Of a stretch of DNA of 64,000 nt, positions 34,260 through 43,440 are shown in pieces. The stretch comes from Nocardia arizonensis (GTDB lineage Bacteria; Actinomycetota; Actinomycetes; Mycobacteriales; Mycobacteriaceae), in NCBI RefSeq assembly GCF_001310275.1, contig NZ_LGYZ01000088.1, forward strand, positions 62,001-126,000, in the 5' to 3' direction. Both the position numbers and the translations under genes were made by a program. The first letter of the stretch is position 1, and each line of letters starts with the position of its first letter. The notes beneath the pieces are model-generated. The model did no database searches. It saw nothing but the letters and a program-made list of their open reading frames with translations, and was not told the DNA's origin.

Positions 34260-37200
34260 GTGGTTAACTCACGCACTCGAAATACCGCACCCCGCGAGAC
34301 AACGGGTGGCTCTTCCCCCGACGCGGCCGAGATGTTGCTGCGATGGGGTAAATACTTTCAGCGCGGTGAGGTTTCCGCCGACCACCGCAGCGTGCACAAG
34401 GTGGGCGGGCGCTCCGCCGACGAGTTCTACCGGGACCGCTGGGCGCACGACAAGGTCGTGCGTTCGACCCACGGCGTGAACTGCACGGGGTCGTGCTCGT
34501 GGAAGATCTACGTCAAGGACGGCGTGATCACCTGGGAATCCCAGCAGACCGACTATCCCTCGGTCGGTGCGGACAAGCCCGAGTGCGAACCGCGCGGATG
34601 TCCGCGCGGCGCCTCCTTCTCCTGGTACACCTATTCCCCGGCGCGGGTGCGCTACCCGTATGTGCGCGGTGTACTGCTCGACCTGTACCGGCAGGCCAAG
34701 GAGCGGGTCAAGGATCCGGTGCTGGCGTGGGAGGCCGTGGTCTCCGACCCGGAACAGGCCGCCCGCTACAAGTCCGCGCGCGGCAAGGGCGGGTTCGTGC
34801 GGGCCGAATGGTGGGAGGCCGCCGAGATCGCGGCGGCCGCGCACGTGCACACCATCAAGCGCTACGGACCCGACCGGGTCGCCGGATTCTCCCCCATTCC
34901 GGCCATGTCGATGGTCAGCCATGCCGTCGGCGCGCGTTTCATCTCGCTGCTCGGCGGTTCCATGCTGTCGTTCTACGACTGGTACGCCGACCTGCCGGTG
35001 GCCTCGCCGCAGGTCTTCGGTGACCAGACCGACGTGCCGGAATCGGCCGACTGGTTCGACGCGGGCTACCTGATCATGTGGGGGTCCAACGTCCCGGTCA
35101 CCCGGACCCCCGACGCGCACTACATGACCGAGGCGCGCTACCGCGGTCAGAAGGTCGTCGTGGTCTCGCCGGACTACGCCGACAACACCAAGTTCGCCGA
35201 CGAATGGGTGCCCGCGCGGCCGGGAACCGATGCGGCACTGGCCATGTCGATGGGACATGTGGTCCTCAAGGAGTTCTTCGTCGAGCGCGCGACGCCGCGT
35301 TTCCTCGACTACGTCACGCGGTTCACCGATCTGCCGTACCTGGTGTGCCTGGACGATCCGCGGGGCTGGGACGGCGAGGGCGGCTACCACCACGACGGCG
35401 CGCTGGCGGGCAAGTTCCTCACCGCCGCCGATCTCGGCCACACCGAAGAGGGTGCGGCGCACAAACCGGTGCTGCTGGACGGCGCGGGAAATCCGGTGGT
35501 GCCCAATGGCTCCCTCGGTCACCGGTTCACCGAATCGGGCACCGGCAAATGGAATCTGGATCTCGAGGGCGTCGAGCCGATGCTGAGCCTCTACGACGCT
35601 CCCGGCCGCGAGGATCTGGCGGTGCGGCTGCCGCGCTATGACTCCGACCGGGGTGTCCTGGTGCGCGGCGTTCCCACCCTCACGATCGCGGGCAAGCGGG
35701 TCACCACGGTCTTCGATCTGCTGCTCGCGCAGTACGGGGTGGGCCGACCCGGGCTGCCCGGGGTGTGGCCGAGCGGCTACGACGACGCCGACGAGCCATA
35801 CACCCCCGCCTGGCAGGAGCGCATCACCGGTGTCGCGGCCGTGCAGGCCGCACGCATCGCCCGCGAATTCGCCGACAATGCCGAACGATCCGGTGGCCGG
35901 TCGATGATCCTCATGGGCGCGGGCACCAATCACTGGTTCCACTCCGACCAGATCTACCGCGCCTTCTTCACCCTCACCCTGCTCACCGGATGTCAGGGCG
36001 TGAACGGCGGCGGCTGGGCGCATTACGTCGGCCAGGAGAAGTGTCGTCCCGTAACCGGTTGGGCGACACTGGCATTCGGCCTGGACTGGCAGCGCCCGCC
36101 ACGCCAGATGCAGGGCACGGTGTTCTGGTACCTGACCAACGACCAGTGGCGCTACGATCCGTTCACCTCGCAGTCCTTCGCCTCCCCGCTGGGCAAGGGC
36201 TCCTTCGCCGGGCGCACGGCCGCCGACAATATCGCCCTGGCCAGCCGGCTGGGCTGGATGCCGAGTTATCCGACCTTCGACCGCAATCCGCTGGATCTGG
36301 CCGACGAAGCCGAGGCGGCGGGCACCCCGGCGGCCGACTACGTGGTCGAACGGCTGAAATCCGGCGATCTGCGGTTCGCCTGTGAGGATCCCGACGCGCC
36401 GGAGAACTTTCCGCGCTGCCTGACGGTCTGGCGGGCCAATCTGCTCGGCTCTTCCGGCAAGGGCAACGAGTACTTCCACAAACACCTGCTCGGTGCGGAC
36501 TCCAATGTGCAGACCACCGACGCCACCGGCGTGCGCCCGCAGGAACTGGTATGGCGGGAGGAGGCGCCGACCGGAAAACTGGATCTGCTGCTGTCGCTTG
36601 ACTTCCGTATGACCAGTACGACGCTGTTCTCCGATATCGTGCTGCCCGCGGCCACCTGGTACGAGAAGCACGACCTTTCCTCCACCGATATGCACCCGTT
36701 CGTGCACGCCTTCTCACCGGCGATCTCCCCGCCGTGGGAGGCGAAGACCGATTTCGAGGCGTTCCACCGCATCGCGCGCGGCGTCGCCTGGATGTCGGAG
36801 AAGCACCTCGGCGTGCGCAAGGACATCGTCGCCGTTCCGCTGCAACATGATTCGCCCGACGCGCTGGCGCAGGCGGGCGGACGGGTACTGGACTGGAAGG
36901 CCGGTGAATGCGAGCCGATTCCGGGCAAGACAATGCCGAAACTCGTGGTGGTGGAACGGGATTACCCCAACCTCGCCGAAAAGATGGCGGCGCTGGGACC
37001 GCTGGTGGACACCCTCGGGCTGACCACCAAGGGGGTCACCACCCATCCCGAGGCCGAGGTGGCCCATCTCGCGGGCGTCAACGGCACGGTGGTCTCCGGT
37101 ATCGCGCAGGGCAGGCCGTCACTGGCCCGCGACACGCACGCGGCCGAGGCGATCCTGGCGCTGTCGGGCACCACCAACGGCCGCCTCGCGGTCGAGGGCT

Positions 37201-38012
37201 TCCACGCGCTCGAGCGGCGCACCGGCACCCAACTCGCCGACCTGGCCGCCGAGCACGAGGGCAAGCGCATCTCCTTCGCCGACACCCAGGCCCGGCCGGT
37301 GCCGGTGATCACCTCGCCGGAGTGGTCGGGCAGCGAGACCGGCGGACGCCGCTACTCCCCCTTCACCATCAACACCGAACGTCTCAAGCCCTGGCACACC
37401 CTCACCGGTCGCCAGCACTTCTACCTCGATCACGACTGGATGATCGAACTCGGCGAACAGTTGCCGATCTTCCGGCCGCCGCTGGACATGACCGCGCTGT
37501 TCAGCGAACCCGGGGTCGGCGAGGTCGGCGAGAACGGCGTGACCGTGCGCTATCTGACCCCGCACTCCAAATGGTCGATCCACTCCGCCTACCAGGACAA
37601 CCTGCACATGCTGACGCTCTCGCGCGGCGGTCAGTCGATCTGGATGTCGGACAAGGACGCCGCCAAGATCGGGGTGGCCGACAACGACTGGATCGAGGCG
37701 ATCAACCGCAACGGCATCGTGGTCGCGCGCGCCATCGTCTCGCACCGTATGCCGGAGGGCACGGTGTTCATGTACCACGCCCAGGACCGGGCCGTCGACG
37801 TGCCGCGCATCGAGGGCACGCCCGCGGTGAACGGGGCCAAGGGCAAACGCGGCGGCATCCACAACGCGTTGACCCGCATCATGATCAAACCCTCCCACCT
37901 CATCGGCGGATACGCGCAGCAGTCCTTCGCGCTGAACTACCACGGACCGACGGGAAATCAGCGTGACGAGGTGACGACCATTCGCCGTCGCTCGCAGAAA
38001 GTCGAGTACTGA
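34260..38012 (+). CDS. narG: Nitrate reductase alpha subunit
   Basis: A 1250-residue molybdopterin catalytic subunit reducing nitrate to nitrite. FS0 cluster ligands are His71, Cys75, Cys79 (THGVNCTGSCSW) and Cys114 (EPRGCPRGAS). The Mo-ligand Asp lies in GDQTDVPESADW. VPVTRTPDAHYMTEARYRG, HPLAAT-type cofactor loops and the C-terminal HSKWSIHSAY domain are intact. Length matches the family. GTG 34260 follows AGGGGG. There is no Tat or Sec signal, so it is cytoplasmic, membrane-attached through NarI. First gene of narGHJI. Confidence 0.98.
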   Translation: MVNSRTRNTAPRETTGGSSPDAAEMLLRWGKYFQRGEVSADHRSVHKVGGRSADEFYRDRWAHDKVVRSTHGVNCTGSCSWKIYVKDGVITWESQQTDYPSVGADKPECEPRGCPRGASFSWYTYSPARVRYPYVRGVLLDLYRQAKERVKDPVLAWEAVVSDPEQAARYKSARGKGGFVRAEWWEAAEIAAAAHVHTIKRYGPDRVAGFSPIPAMSMVSHAVGARFISLLGGSMLSFYDWYADLPVASPQVFGDQTDVPESADWFDAGYLIMWGSNVPVTRTPDAHYMTEARYRGQKVVVVSPDYADNTKFADEWVPARPGTDAALAMSMGHVVLKEFFVERATPRFLDYVTRFTDLPYLVCLDDPRGWDGEGGYHHDGALAGKFLTAADLGHTEEGAAHKPVLLDGAGNPVVPNGSLGHRFTESGTGKWNLDLEGVEPMLSLYDAPGREDLAVRLPRYDSDRGVLVRGVPTLTIAGKRVTTVFDLLLAQYGVGRPGLPGVWPSGYDDADEPYTPAWQERITGVAAVQAARIAREFADNAERSGGRSMILMGAGTNHWFHSDQIYRAFFTLTLLTGCQGVNGGGWAHYVGQEKCRPVTGWATLAFGLDWQRPPRQMQGTVFWYLTNDQWRYDPFTSQSFASPLGKGSFAGRTAADNIALASRLGWMPSYPTFDRNPLDLADEAEAAGTPAADYVVERLKSGDLRFACEDPDAPENFPRCLTVWRANLLGSSGKGNEYFHKHLLGADSNVQTTDATGVRPQELVWREEAPTGKLDLLLSLDFRMTSTTLFSDIVLPAATWYEKHDLSSTDMHPFVHAFSPAISPPWEAKTDFEAFHRIARGVAWMSEKHLGVRKDIVAVPLQHDSPDALAQAGGRVLDWKAGECEPIPGKTMPKLVVVERDYPNLAEKMAALGPLVDTLGLTTKGVTTHPEAEVAHLAGVNGTVVSGIAQGRPSLARDTHAAEAILALSGTTNGRLAVEGFHALERRTGTQLADLAAEHEGKRISFADTQARPVPVITSPEWSGSETGGRRYSPFTINTERLKPWHTLTGRQHFYLDHDWMIELGEQLPIFRPPLDMTALFSEPGVGEVGENGVTVRYLTPHSKWSIHSAYQDNLHMLTLSRGGQSIWMSDKDAAKIGVADNDWIEAINRNGIVVARAIVSHRMPEGTVFMYHAQDRAVDVPRIEGTPAVNGAKGKRGGIHNALTRIMIKPSHLIGGYAQQSFALNYHGPTGNQRDEVTTIRRRSQKVEY

Positions 38013-38013
38013 T

Positions 38014-39831
38014 ATGCGTGTCATGGCACAGCTGGCCATGGTCATGAACCTGGACAAATGCATCGGCTGCCACACGTGCAGCGTGACCTGCAAACAGGCG
38101 TGGACCAATCGCGGCGGCACCGAGTACGTGTGGTTCAACAATGTGGAAACCCGTCCCGGACAGGGATATCCGCGGCAGTACCAGGATCAGGAGAAGTGGA
38201 AGGGCGGGTGGACGCTCACCAAGCGCGGCAAGCTCACCCTCAAATCCGGTTCGCGGCTCAAGCGACTGCTGAACATCTTCGCCAATCCCGATCTGCCCAC
38301 GGTCGAGGACTACTACGAACCGTGGAGCTACGACTACGACAACCTGCTGTCCTCCCCGCCCGCCGACACCACACCCGTCGCGCGGCCCAAATCCCTCATC
38401 ACCGGCGAGGACACGCAGGTCACCTGGGGCGCCAACTGGGACGACGACCTCGGTTCCGGGCCGGCGCAGGTGGGCCGCGACCCGCTGCTGGCGCGGCTGT
38501 CCGAGCAGGTCAAACTCGAGTTCGAGCAGACCTTCATGTTCTATCTGCCGCGAATCTGCGAGCACTGCCTGAATCCGTCCTGCGCCGCGTCGTGCCCGTC
38601 GGGGGCGATCTACAAGCGCGCCGAGGACGGCATCGTCCTGGTCGACCAGGACCGCTGCCGCGGCTGGCGGCAGTGTGTATCCGGGTGCCCGTACAAGAAG
38701 ATCTACTTCAACCACAAGACGGGCAAGGCGGAGAAGTGCACCTTCTGCTATCCGCGCGTCGAAGTGGGCATTCCCACGGTCTGCTCGGAGACCTGCGTCG
38801 GCAGGCTGCGCTATATCGGCGTCATGCTCTACGACGCGGACAAGGTGCAGGAGGCGGCCTCGGTCACCGCGGCCGAGGATCTGTATCCCTCGCAGTTGGG
38901 CGTATTCCTGAATCCGCACGATCCGCGCGTGGTCACCGAGGCGGAGCGGGCGGGCATCTCGCCGGAATGGATTCAGGCGGCACAGGATTCGCCGGTCTAC
39001 AAACTCATCGTGGACTACCAGATCGCGCTGCCGCTGCACCCCGAATACCGGACCATGCCGATGGTCTGGTACGTGCCGCCGCTGTCACCGGTGGTCGACG
39101 TGCTCTCCGAGACCGGACACGACGGGGAGCACGCCCCGAATCTGTTCGGCGCGATCGACGCGCTGCGTATTCCGGTGGAATATCTGGCCGAATTGTTCAC
39201 CGCGGGCGATGTGGGTCCGGTGCGCGCGGCGCTGCAACGGCTGGCGGGTATGCGATCGTTCATGCGCTCGGTGAATCTGGGCGTGGAACCCGATCCCTCG
39301 ATCGCACCGTCGGTGCGGTTGGCCCCGGAGGAGATCGAGGCCATGTACCGGCTGCTGGCAATCGCCAAATACGAACACCGGTACGTGATTCCGACCGGCG
39401 CGGGCGCGGAGGCGCATCAGCTCGACGCGCTGGCCACCGGGTGCAGTCTCGACGACGACGGCGGACCCGGTATGACCGCCTTCGACCAGATGGTGGACAA
39501 ATTCCATCTCACCGATGCCAATGACGCCGCGCCGCAGGGGAAGTCGAATCGCATCAACCTGTTGAACTGGGACGGCAAGAGCACCGCGGGCCTGGTTCCC
39601 ACCGCGGACGTGGGCACCGCAGGCGAACCCGGGCTGGTTTCGGTGACCAACGGCACGCACGCGGCCGGTGTCGACGGCAAGAGTGTCGTCGGCAACGGCG
39701 CGAATGGCAACGGCGGCAACGACGCCGCCGGGAACGGCTCGGCGGACCATGCGGGCAACGGCGCCGCGCATGGTCCGTCGGTCCACCACGGCGTATCGAA
39801 CGCGGCGGCGAACAACGGAGCACAACAATGA
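38014..39831 (+). CDS. narH: Nitrate reductase beta subunit with extended C-terminal tail
   Basis: A 605-residue iron-sulfur electron-transfer subunit. The first cluster motif CIGCHTCSVTC has Cys16/19/22/26. CEHCLNPSCAASCPSGAI and CTFCYPRVEVG follow. CRGWRQCVSGCPYKK has Trp in place of one cysteine, as in the [3Fe-4S] centre of the family. The last 90 or so residues are an unusual tail rich in Gly, Asn, Ala and His (NGANGNGGN, NGSADHAGNG), making it longer than typical NarH (about 510-560). The start is 1 nt after the narG stop. The stop overlaps a 14-codon reading frame that leads to narJ. Confidence 0.98.
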   Translation: MRVMAQLAMVMNLDKCIGCHTCSVTCKQAWTNRGGTEYVWFNNVETRPGQGYPRQYQDQEKWKGGWTLTKRGKLTLKSGSRLKRLLNIFANPDLPTVEDYYEPWSYDYDNLLSSPPADTTPVARPKSLITGEDTQVTWGANWDDDLGSGPAQVGRDPLLARLSEQVKLEFEQTFMFYLPRICEHCLNPSCAASCPSGAIYKRAEDGIVLVDQDRCRGWRQCVSGCPYKKIYFNHKTGKAEKCTFCYPRVEVGIPTVCSETCVGRLRYIGVMLYDADKVQEAASVTAAEDLYPSQLGVFLNPHDPRVVTEAERAGISPEWIQAAQDSPVYKLIVDYQIALPLHPEYRTMPMVWYVPPLSPVVDVLSETGHDGEHAPNLFGAIDALRIPVEYLAELFTAGDVGPVRAALQRLAGMRSFMRSVNLGVEPDPSIAPSVRLAPEEIEAMYRLLAIAKYEHRYVIPTGAGAEAHQLDALATGCSLDDDGGPGMTAFDQMVDKFHLTDANDAAPQGKSNRINLLNWDGKSTAGLVPTADVGTAGEPGLVSVTNGTHAAGVDGKSVVGNGANGNGGNDAAGNGSADHAGNGAAHGPSVHHGVSNAAANNGAQQ

Positions 39832-39872
39832 CTTCGACCACGAACACGACCACCGGCGGTGACCTGGAATGA
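39828..39872 (+). other. 14-codon bridging reading frame between narH and narJ
   Basis: ATG 39828 overlaps the narH TGA, and its own TGA (39870-39872) overlaps the narJ ATG (39869), both as ATGA. The peptide would be MTSTTNTTTGGDLE. This arrangement would carry terminating ribosomes from narH to narJ by coupling. Whether it is translated is unknown. Confidence 0.5.
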
Positions 39873-40549
39873 CACTGCTGAAGATCCGCCGCCGTCCTGA
39901 ACCGGAGGTCCGGGTCGAGGAACGCGACCGCAGGCTGGTCTGGCGACTGGCCGCGATCGCGCTCGACTACCCGGCCGCCGAAACCCTCGCCATGCTCGAC
40001 GACCTGTCCGCCGCGGCCGCGCACCTGCCCGACCATCTGCGGACCGGCCTGGAGGAACTGCTGGCCCATCTGCGTCGCACACCCCCCATCGACCTCGCGG
40101 CGGCCTATGTGGAGACCTTCGACCTGCGCCGCCGCGCCAGCCTGCATCTGACCTTCTACGCCTATGGCGACACCCGCAAGCGCGGCATGGCGCTGCTGCG
40201 GTTCAAGCACGCCTACCGGCACGCCGGGGTCGAACTCGACGACCGCGAACTGCCCGACCACCTGCCGGTGCTGCTGGAATTCGCCGCGACCGTCGATCCG
40301 GTCGGCGGAGAACGGCTGCTCGGCGAACATCTTCCGGTGATCGAACTGCTGCGGCTGGCGCTGGCCGACACCGGATCGCCCTACGCGGGCGCGCTCGGCG
40401 CGGTCGTCGCCACCCTGCCGCCGCTGACCACGGCCGACCGCAGGCGCATCGCCGAACTCGCGGCGCAGGGTCCGCCGGAGGAAGAGGTGGGCCTCGAACC
40501 GTTCGCCATGGACCCGACGATGTTCGCCCAGTCGGAAGGCCGCCGATGA
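39869..40549 (+). CDS. narJ: Nitrate reductase molybdenum cofactor assembly chaperone
   Basis: A 226-residue all-helical TorD/NarJ-type chaperone: VWRLAAIALDYPAAETLAML at the N-terminus, YVETFDLRRRASLHLTFYAY with the conserved D(L)RR...LHLT block, and GDTRKRGMALLRFKHAY. It holds apo-NarGH during cofactor insertion and membrane docking and is not part of the final enzyme. No Shine-Dalgarno is evident, so it probably depends on coupling from the bridging frame. The stop overlaps narI by 4 nt. Confidence 0.96.
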   Translation: MTLLKIRRRPEPEVRVEERDRRLVWRLAAIALDYPAAETLAMLDDLSAAAAHLPDHLRTGLEELLAHLRRTPPIDLAAAYVETFDLRRRASLHLTFYAYGDTRKRGMALLRFKHAYRHAGVELDDRELPDHLPVLLEFAATVDPVGGERLLGEHLPVIELLRLALADTGSPYAGALGAVVATLPPLTTADRRRIAELAAQGPPEEEVGLEPFAMDPTMFAQSEGRR

Positions 40550-41304
40550 ACTTCGTCCCGCATCTGCCCGTCGAACTGTGGCTGATCCTGCCCTACGTGG
40601 CCTTCACCTCCTTCGTCCTCGGACACGTCTGGCGCTACCGCAACGACCAATTCGGTTGGACCACGCGGTCTTCGCAGATCTACGAGAGCAGGCTGCTGCG
40701 ACTGGGCAGTCCGCTGTTCCACTTCGGCATGCTCGGCGTGTTCGGCGGACATGTGCTCGGCGTGCTGATCCCCGCGTCCTGGACCGAGGCCGTCGGCGTC
40801 TCCGAGCACACCTACCACGTGATCGCGGTGGGCGCGGGTTCGGCCGCCGGACTCGCGGTGCTGGCGGGTGTGGTGATCCTGCTGTATCGCAGATTCACCG
40901 TGATCGCGGTGCGCAAGGCCACCACCGCCAACGACAAACTGATGTACGCGCTGCTGGCGGCGGCGCTGGTCACCGGTCTGCTCAACACGTGGGGCAGCAA
41001 TCTGCTGTGGGGCACCTACGACTACCGCGAGACCGTATCCCCCTGGTTCCGAAGCCTTTTCACGCTGAATCCGCAGCCGGAGCTGATGGTGGACACCCCG
41101 TGGACCTTCCAGGTGCACGGTCTGGTGGTACTGGCGCTGGTCGGGCTGTGGCCCTACACCCGGCTGGTGCACATGTTCAGCGCGCCGGTCGGCTATCTGA
41201 CCCGGCCTTATATCGTCTACCGGCACAAGCAGACCGACGCGCCCGACACTCGCAGGTACGCGCGGGCGTGGGATTCCCCGGTCACCCCGGAACGCTGGCG
41301 CTGA
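40546..41304 (+). CDS. narI: Nitrate reductase gamma subunit (diheme cytochrome b)
   Basis: A 252-residue membrane anchor with five hydrophobic segments that oxidises menaquinol and passes electrons to NarH. The four heme-b histidines are His59, His69, His191 and His209. Their 10- and 18-residue spacings equal those of E. coli NarI (56/66 and 187/205). It is the last gene of the operon, followed by a terminator hairpin. Confidence 0.97.
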   Translation: MNFVPHLPVELWLILPYVAFTSFVLGHVWRYRNDQFGWTTRSSQIYESRLLRLGSPLFHFGMLGVFGGHVLGVLIPASWTEAVGVSEHTYHVIAVGAGSAAGLAVLAGVVILLYRRFTVIAVRKATTANDKLMYALLAAALVTGLLNTWGSNLLWGTYDYRETVSPWFRSLFTLNPQPELMVDTPWTFQVHGLVVLALVGLWPYTRLVHMFSAPVGYLTRPYIVYRHKQTDAPDTRRYARAWDSPVTPERWR

Positions 41305-41310
41305 GGCCGC

Positions 41311-41340
41311 GGCGATCCGCCGGTTCGGGGGCGGATCGCC
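41311..41340. terminator. Terminator hairpin after narGHJI
   Basis: A perfect 11-bp stem (41311-41321 with 41330-41340) and 8-nt loop between convergent narI and the VOC gene. Confidence 0.75.
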
Positions 41341-41351
41341 GGGCGCGGCGC

Positions 41352-41804
41352 TCAGGCGTTGTCGTGTGCGGCCCGCAGTGCGGCGATGTCGAGTTTCGAC
41401 ATGGTCCGCAGGGCCGCGCCGACCGCCGCGGACGCGGCCGGGTCCGCACCCGTCATCAGTTCGGGCAGCTCGGCGGGTACGACCTGCCACGACAGGCCCC
41501 AGCGATCGATGAGCCAGCCGCACGGACCGGGCGCGCCGCCCTCGGTGAGACCGTCCCACAGCCGGTCGAGTTCCTCCTGGGTGTCGACAGTGACCTGGAT
41601 GGAGGCGGCGTCGGTGTGCGGGTGGGACGGCCCGCCGTTCATGAGGGTGACCGCGTGGCCGTCCAGCTCGACGGTGACGATGAACACCGATCCGTCCGCA
41701 TTGTGGGCGATCTCGACGACGCGGGAGTTGGGCACGAGTTCGACGTAGCGGCGGGCGGCCTGCTCGGCGTCGGTGTCGAACCACAGGAAGGTGTTGACGG
41801 ACAT
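41352..41804 (-). CDS. VOC (glyoxalase/PhnB-like) family protein
   Basis: A 150-residue single-domain VOC protein with FLWFDTDAEQAARRYVELVP, VTVELDGHAVTLMNGG and CGWLIDRWGLSWQVVP. The last motif is typical of the PhnB/3-demethylubiquinone methyltransferase-like subgroup, whose reactions are largely unknown. It is monocistronic, convergent with narI, and ends in an Ala-rich helix. No functional link to nitrate metabolism is evident. Confidence 0.88.
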   Translation of the reverse strand: MSVNTFLWFDTDAEQAARRYVELVPNSRVVEIAHNADGSVFIVTVELDGHAVTLMNGGPSHPHTDAASIQVTVDTQEELDRLWDGLTEGGAPGPCGWLIDRWGLSWQVVPAELPELMTGADPAASAAVGAALRTMSKLDIAALRAAHDNA

Positions 41805-41922
41805 GATGTGCTCCTCGGAGACGGTGGCGTGTTGCGGTCACCCTTCGGTCGGAGCCGCCCGGTCCGTCTCGACATACCTCGCGAAAAATCTCGAGAATAT
41901 TTCCCGCCCGGAAACGACCTGG

Positions 41923-42369
41923 TCAGTCGCAGTCCGGCGCGGGTGCGTCCTGGAACAGTGGATAACCGAGCGGCGGCGCGTAGACCACGTCGAGCACCAG
42001 CGGCTCGGCGCCGAGATTGCGGCCGACGTGGACGTTCCGGTCGCCCGCCTGCTCATAGATGAACTCGCCCGCCCGGTACACCGGGCCCGTGCAGTCCGGG
42101 CCGGGATGGGTCAGTGTGCCCGAACGGACGAAGCCGAAGACCGGTCCGTCGTGATAGTGCCAGCCGGTGGAGCCGCCGGGAGCGATGGTGATCTCGCGGA
42201 CCACGAGATCGGTGCCCGCGACGAAGGGCAGCAGTCCGGCGGGAATCCGCGCCTGCGCCAAAGTGACGGCCGTGACGTCGACGCCCGGGGTCGCCGCCGC
42301 GTTGCCCGCACCGAGCACGCTCGCCCCCGCGAGGATTCCGGCCACGGCCGCGCCGATGATCGGTCTCAT
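41923..42369 (-). CDS. Secreted cupin-domain protein
   Basis: A 148-residue protein with a Sec signal peptide (GAAVAGILAGASVLGAGNAAA, cleavage after about residue 26) followed by a cupin. The metal motif has GGSTGWHYHDGPVFG and the second histidine in NVHVGRNLG. Two cysteines (DCTG and the terminal PDCD) could form a disulfide outside the cell. Function unknown. It lies 37 nt downstream of the antigen-85-like gene's stop region on the same strand, so both may be co-expressed. Confidence 0.85.
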   Translation of the reverse strand: MRPIIGAAVAGILAGASVLGAGNAAATPGVDVTAVTLAQARIPAGLLPFVAGTDLVVREITIAPGGSTGWHYHDGPVFGFVRSGTLTHPGPDCTGPVYRAGEFIYEQAGDRNVHVGRNLGAEPLVLDVVYAPPLGYPLFQDAPAPDCD

Positions 42370-42406
42370 CGGTGCAGTGTAGCCGGCCGAGGCAGGTGCG
42401 CCCGAA

Positions 42407-43384
42407 TCAGACGCCGAGCGCGGGGGCGAAGACCGGCCATGCCGCGTGGATGTCGTCCTGCCAGTACGGCCAGGCGTGCGTGCCCGCCGGACGCAGGTTC
42501 ACCGTCGCCGGAATGGCGAGCGCGGCGAGCTGGTCCACCAGCGGCCGAGTGCATCGGCCGATGGCGGCCTCCATGACGCCGCCGACCGCAAGGCGGTTGA
42601 CCAGCGCGCCCGGATTCGAGCCGATGCCCAGTGAGCCGAAGGTGTCGTGCGGGCCGGGCAGTCCATTGCCCGCCGACACGTACAGCGCCAGTCCGCGCAG
42701 CCGTTCGGCGTTCACCACCGGATCGTTGGCGACCCACGCCGGATTATCGGGCGCGCCCCACATATTCGTAGCGTCGGCGCCGAAGACGGCCAGTTCGGAG
42801 TAGATGAGCATGCGCCCGAGGGAACCACTGGTGCGGGTGCATCCGCTGAACGCGCCCGCGGCCCGGTAGAGGCCCGGCGCGTTGGTCGCGAGATTCAGCG
42901 CGGAGGTCGCCGACATGGACAGTCCGGCCACGGCGTTGCGTCCGGTCATGTCGAAGCGGGCATCGAGCAGCGGCGGCAGTTCCGCGGTCAGGAAGGTGGT
43001 CCATTTGTTGCGGCCGAGCGCCGGGTCGTCAGCGATCCAGTCGGTGTAGTAGCTGGCGCGTCCGCCCATGGGGACGATGACGTTCACCGGCTTGTCGGCG
43101 AAGAAATCCGCCACATCGGTGCGCCGCGGCCACGGCCCGCCGTCCTCGCCGCCGTCCACCGCGTTGAGCAGGTACAGCGCAGGCGCGCCGGGACCGGGGT
43201 GCGACATCCACAGGGTGATGGGCCGATCCATGGCGGCCGAATACACGACTACCTCGAGCAGGCGTCCCTCCAGCGGGCGCACGTCGAGGATGCGGGATTC
43301 GGAGTCGGCCGACGCGACCGGCGCCCACACGAGGGCGGCGACGGCGATCAGGACGGCGATCAGACAGCTCGTGAGCCGATACAT
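42407..43384 (-). CDS. Secreted antigen 85/mycolyltransferase-like esterase
   Basis: A 325-residue alpha/beta hydrolase with a signal peptide (hydrophobic LIAVLIAVAALVW, cleavage near ASADS). The nucleophile is Ser156 in AVAGLSMSAT, and the late His lies in GTHAWPYWQDD. MGGRASYYTDW resembles the substrate loop of Ag85 proteins that transfer mycolic acids to trehalose or arabinogalactan. Its presence supports a mycolata host. The exact acyl substrate is inference. Confidence 0.9.
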   Translation of the reverse strand: MYRLTSCLIAVLIAVAALVWAPVASADSESRILDVRPLEGRLLEVVVYSAAMDRPITLWMSHPGPGAPALYLLNAVDGGEDGGPWPRRTDVADFFADKPVNVIVPMGGRASYYTDWIADDPALGRNKWTTFLTAELPPLLDARFDMTGRNAVAGLSMSATSALNLATNAPGLYRAAGAFSGCTRTSGSLGRMLIYSELAVFGADATNMWGAPDNPAWVANDPVVNAERLRGLALYVSAGNGLPGPHDTFGSLGIGSNPGALVNRLAVGGVMEAAIGRCTRPLVDQLAALAIPATVNLRPAGTHAWPYWQDDIHAAWPVFAPALGV

Positions 43385-43440
43385 GGGTCAAGTCTCCCCC
43401 AGCCCGTGCTCGTCCCGGGTGTCCGGCACGTTTCGCGTTC

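Noticed and set aside
33941..34276. Minus-strand open frame upstream of narG
   Set aside because: Composition is Arg/Pro-rich with no motif, and it covers the narG start region; it is likely non-coding.
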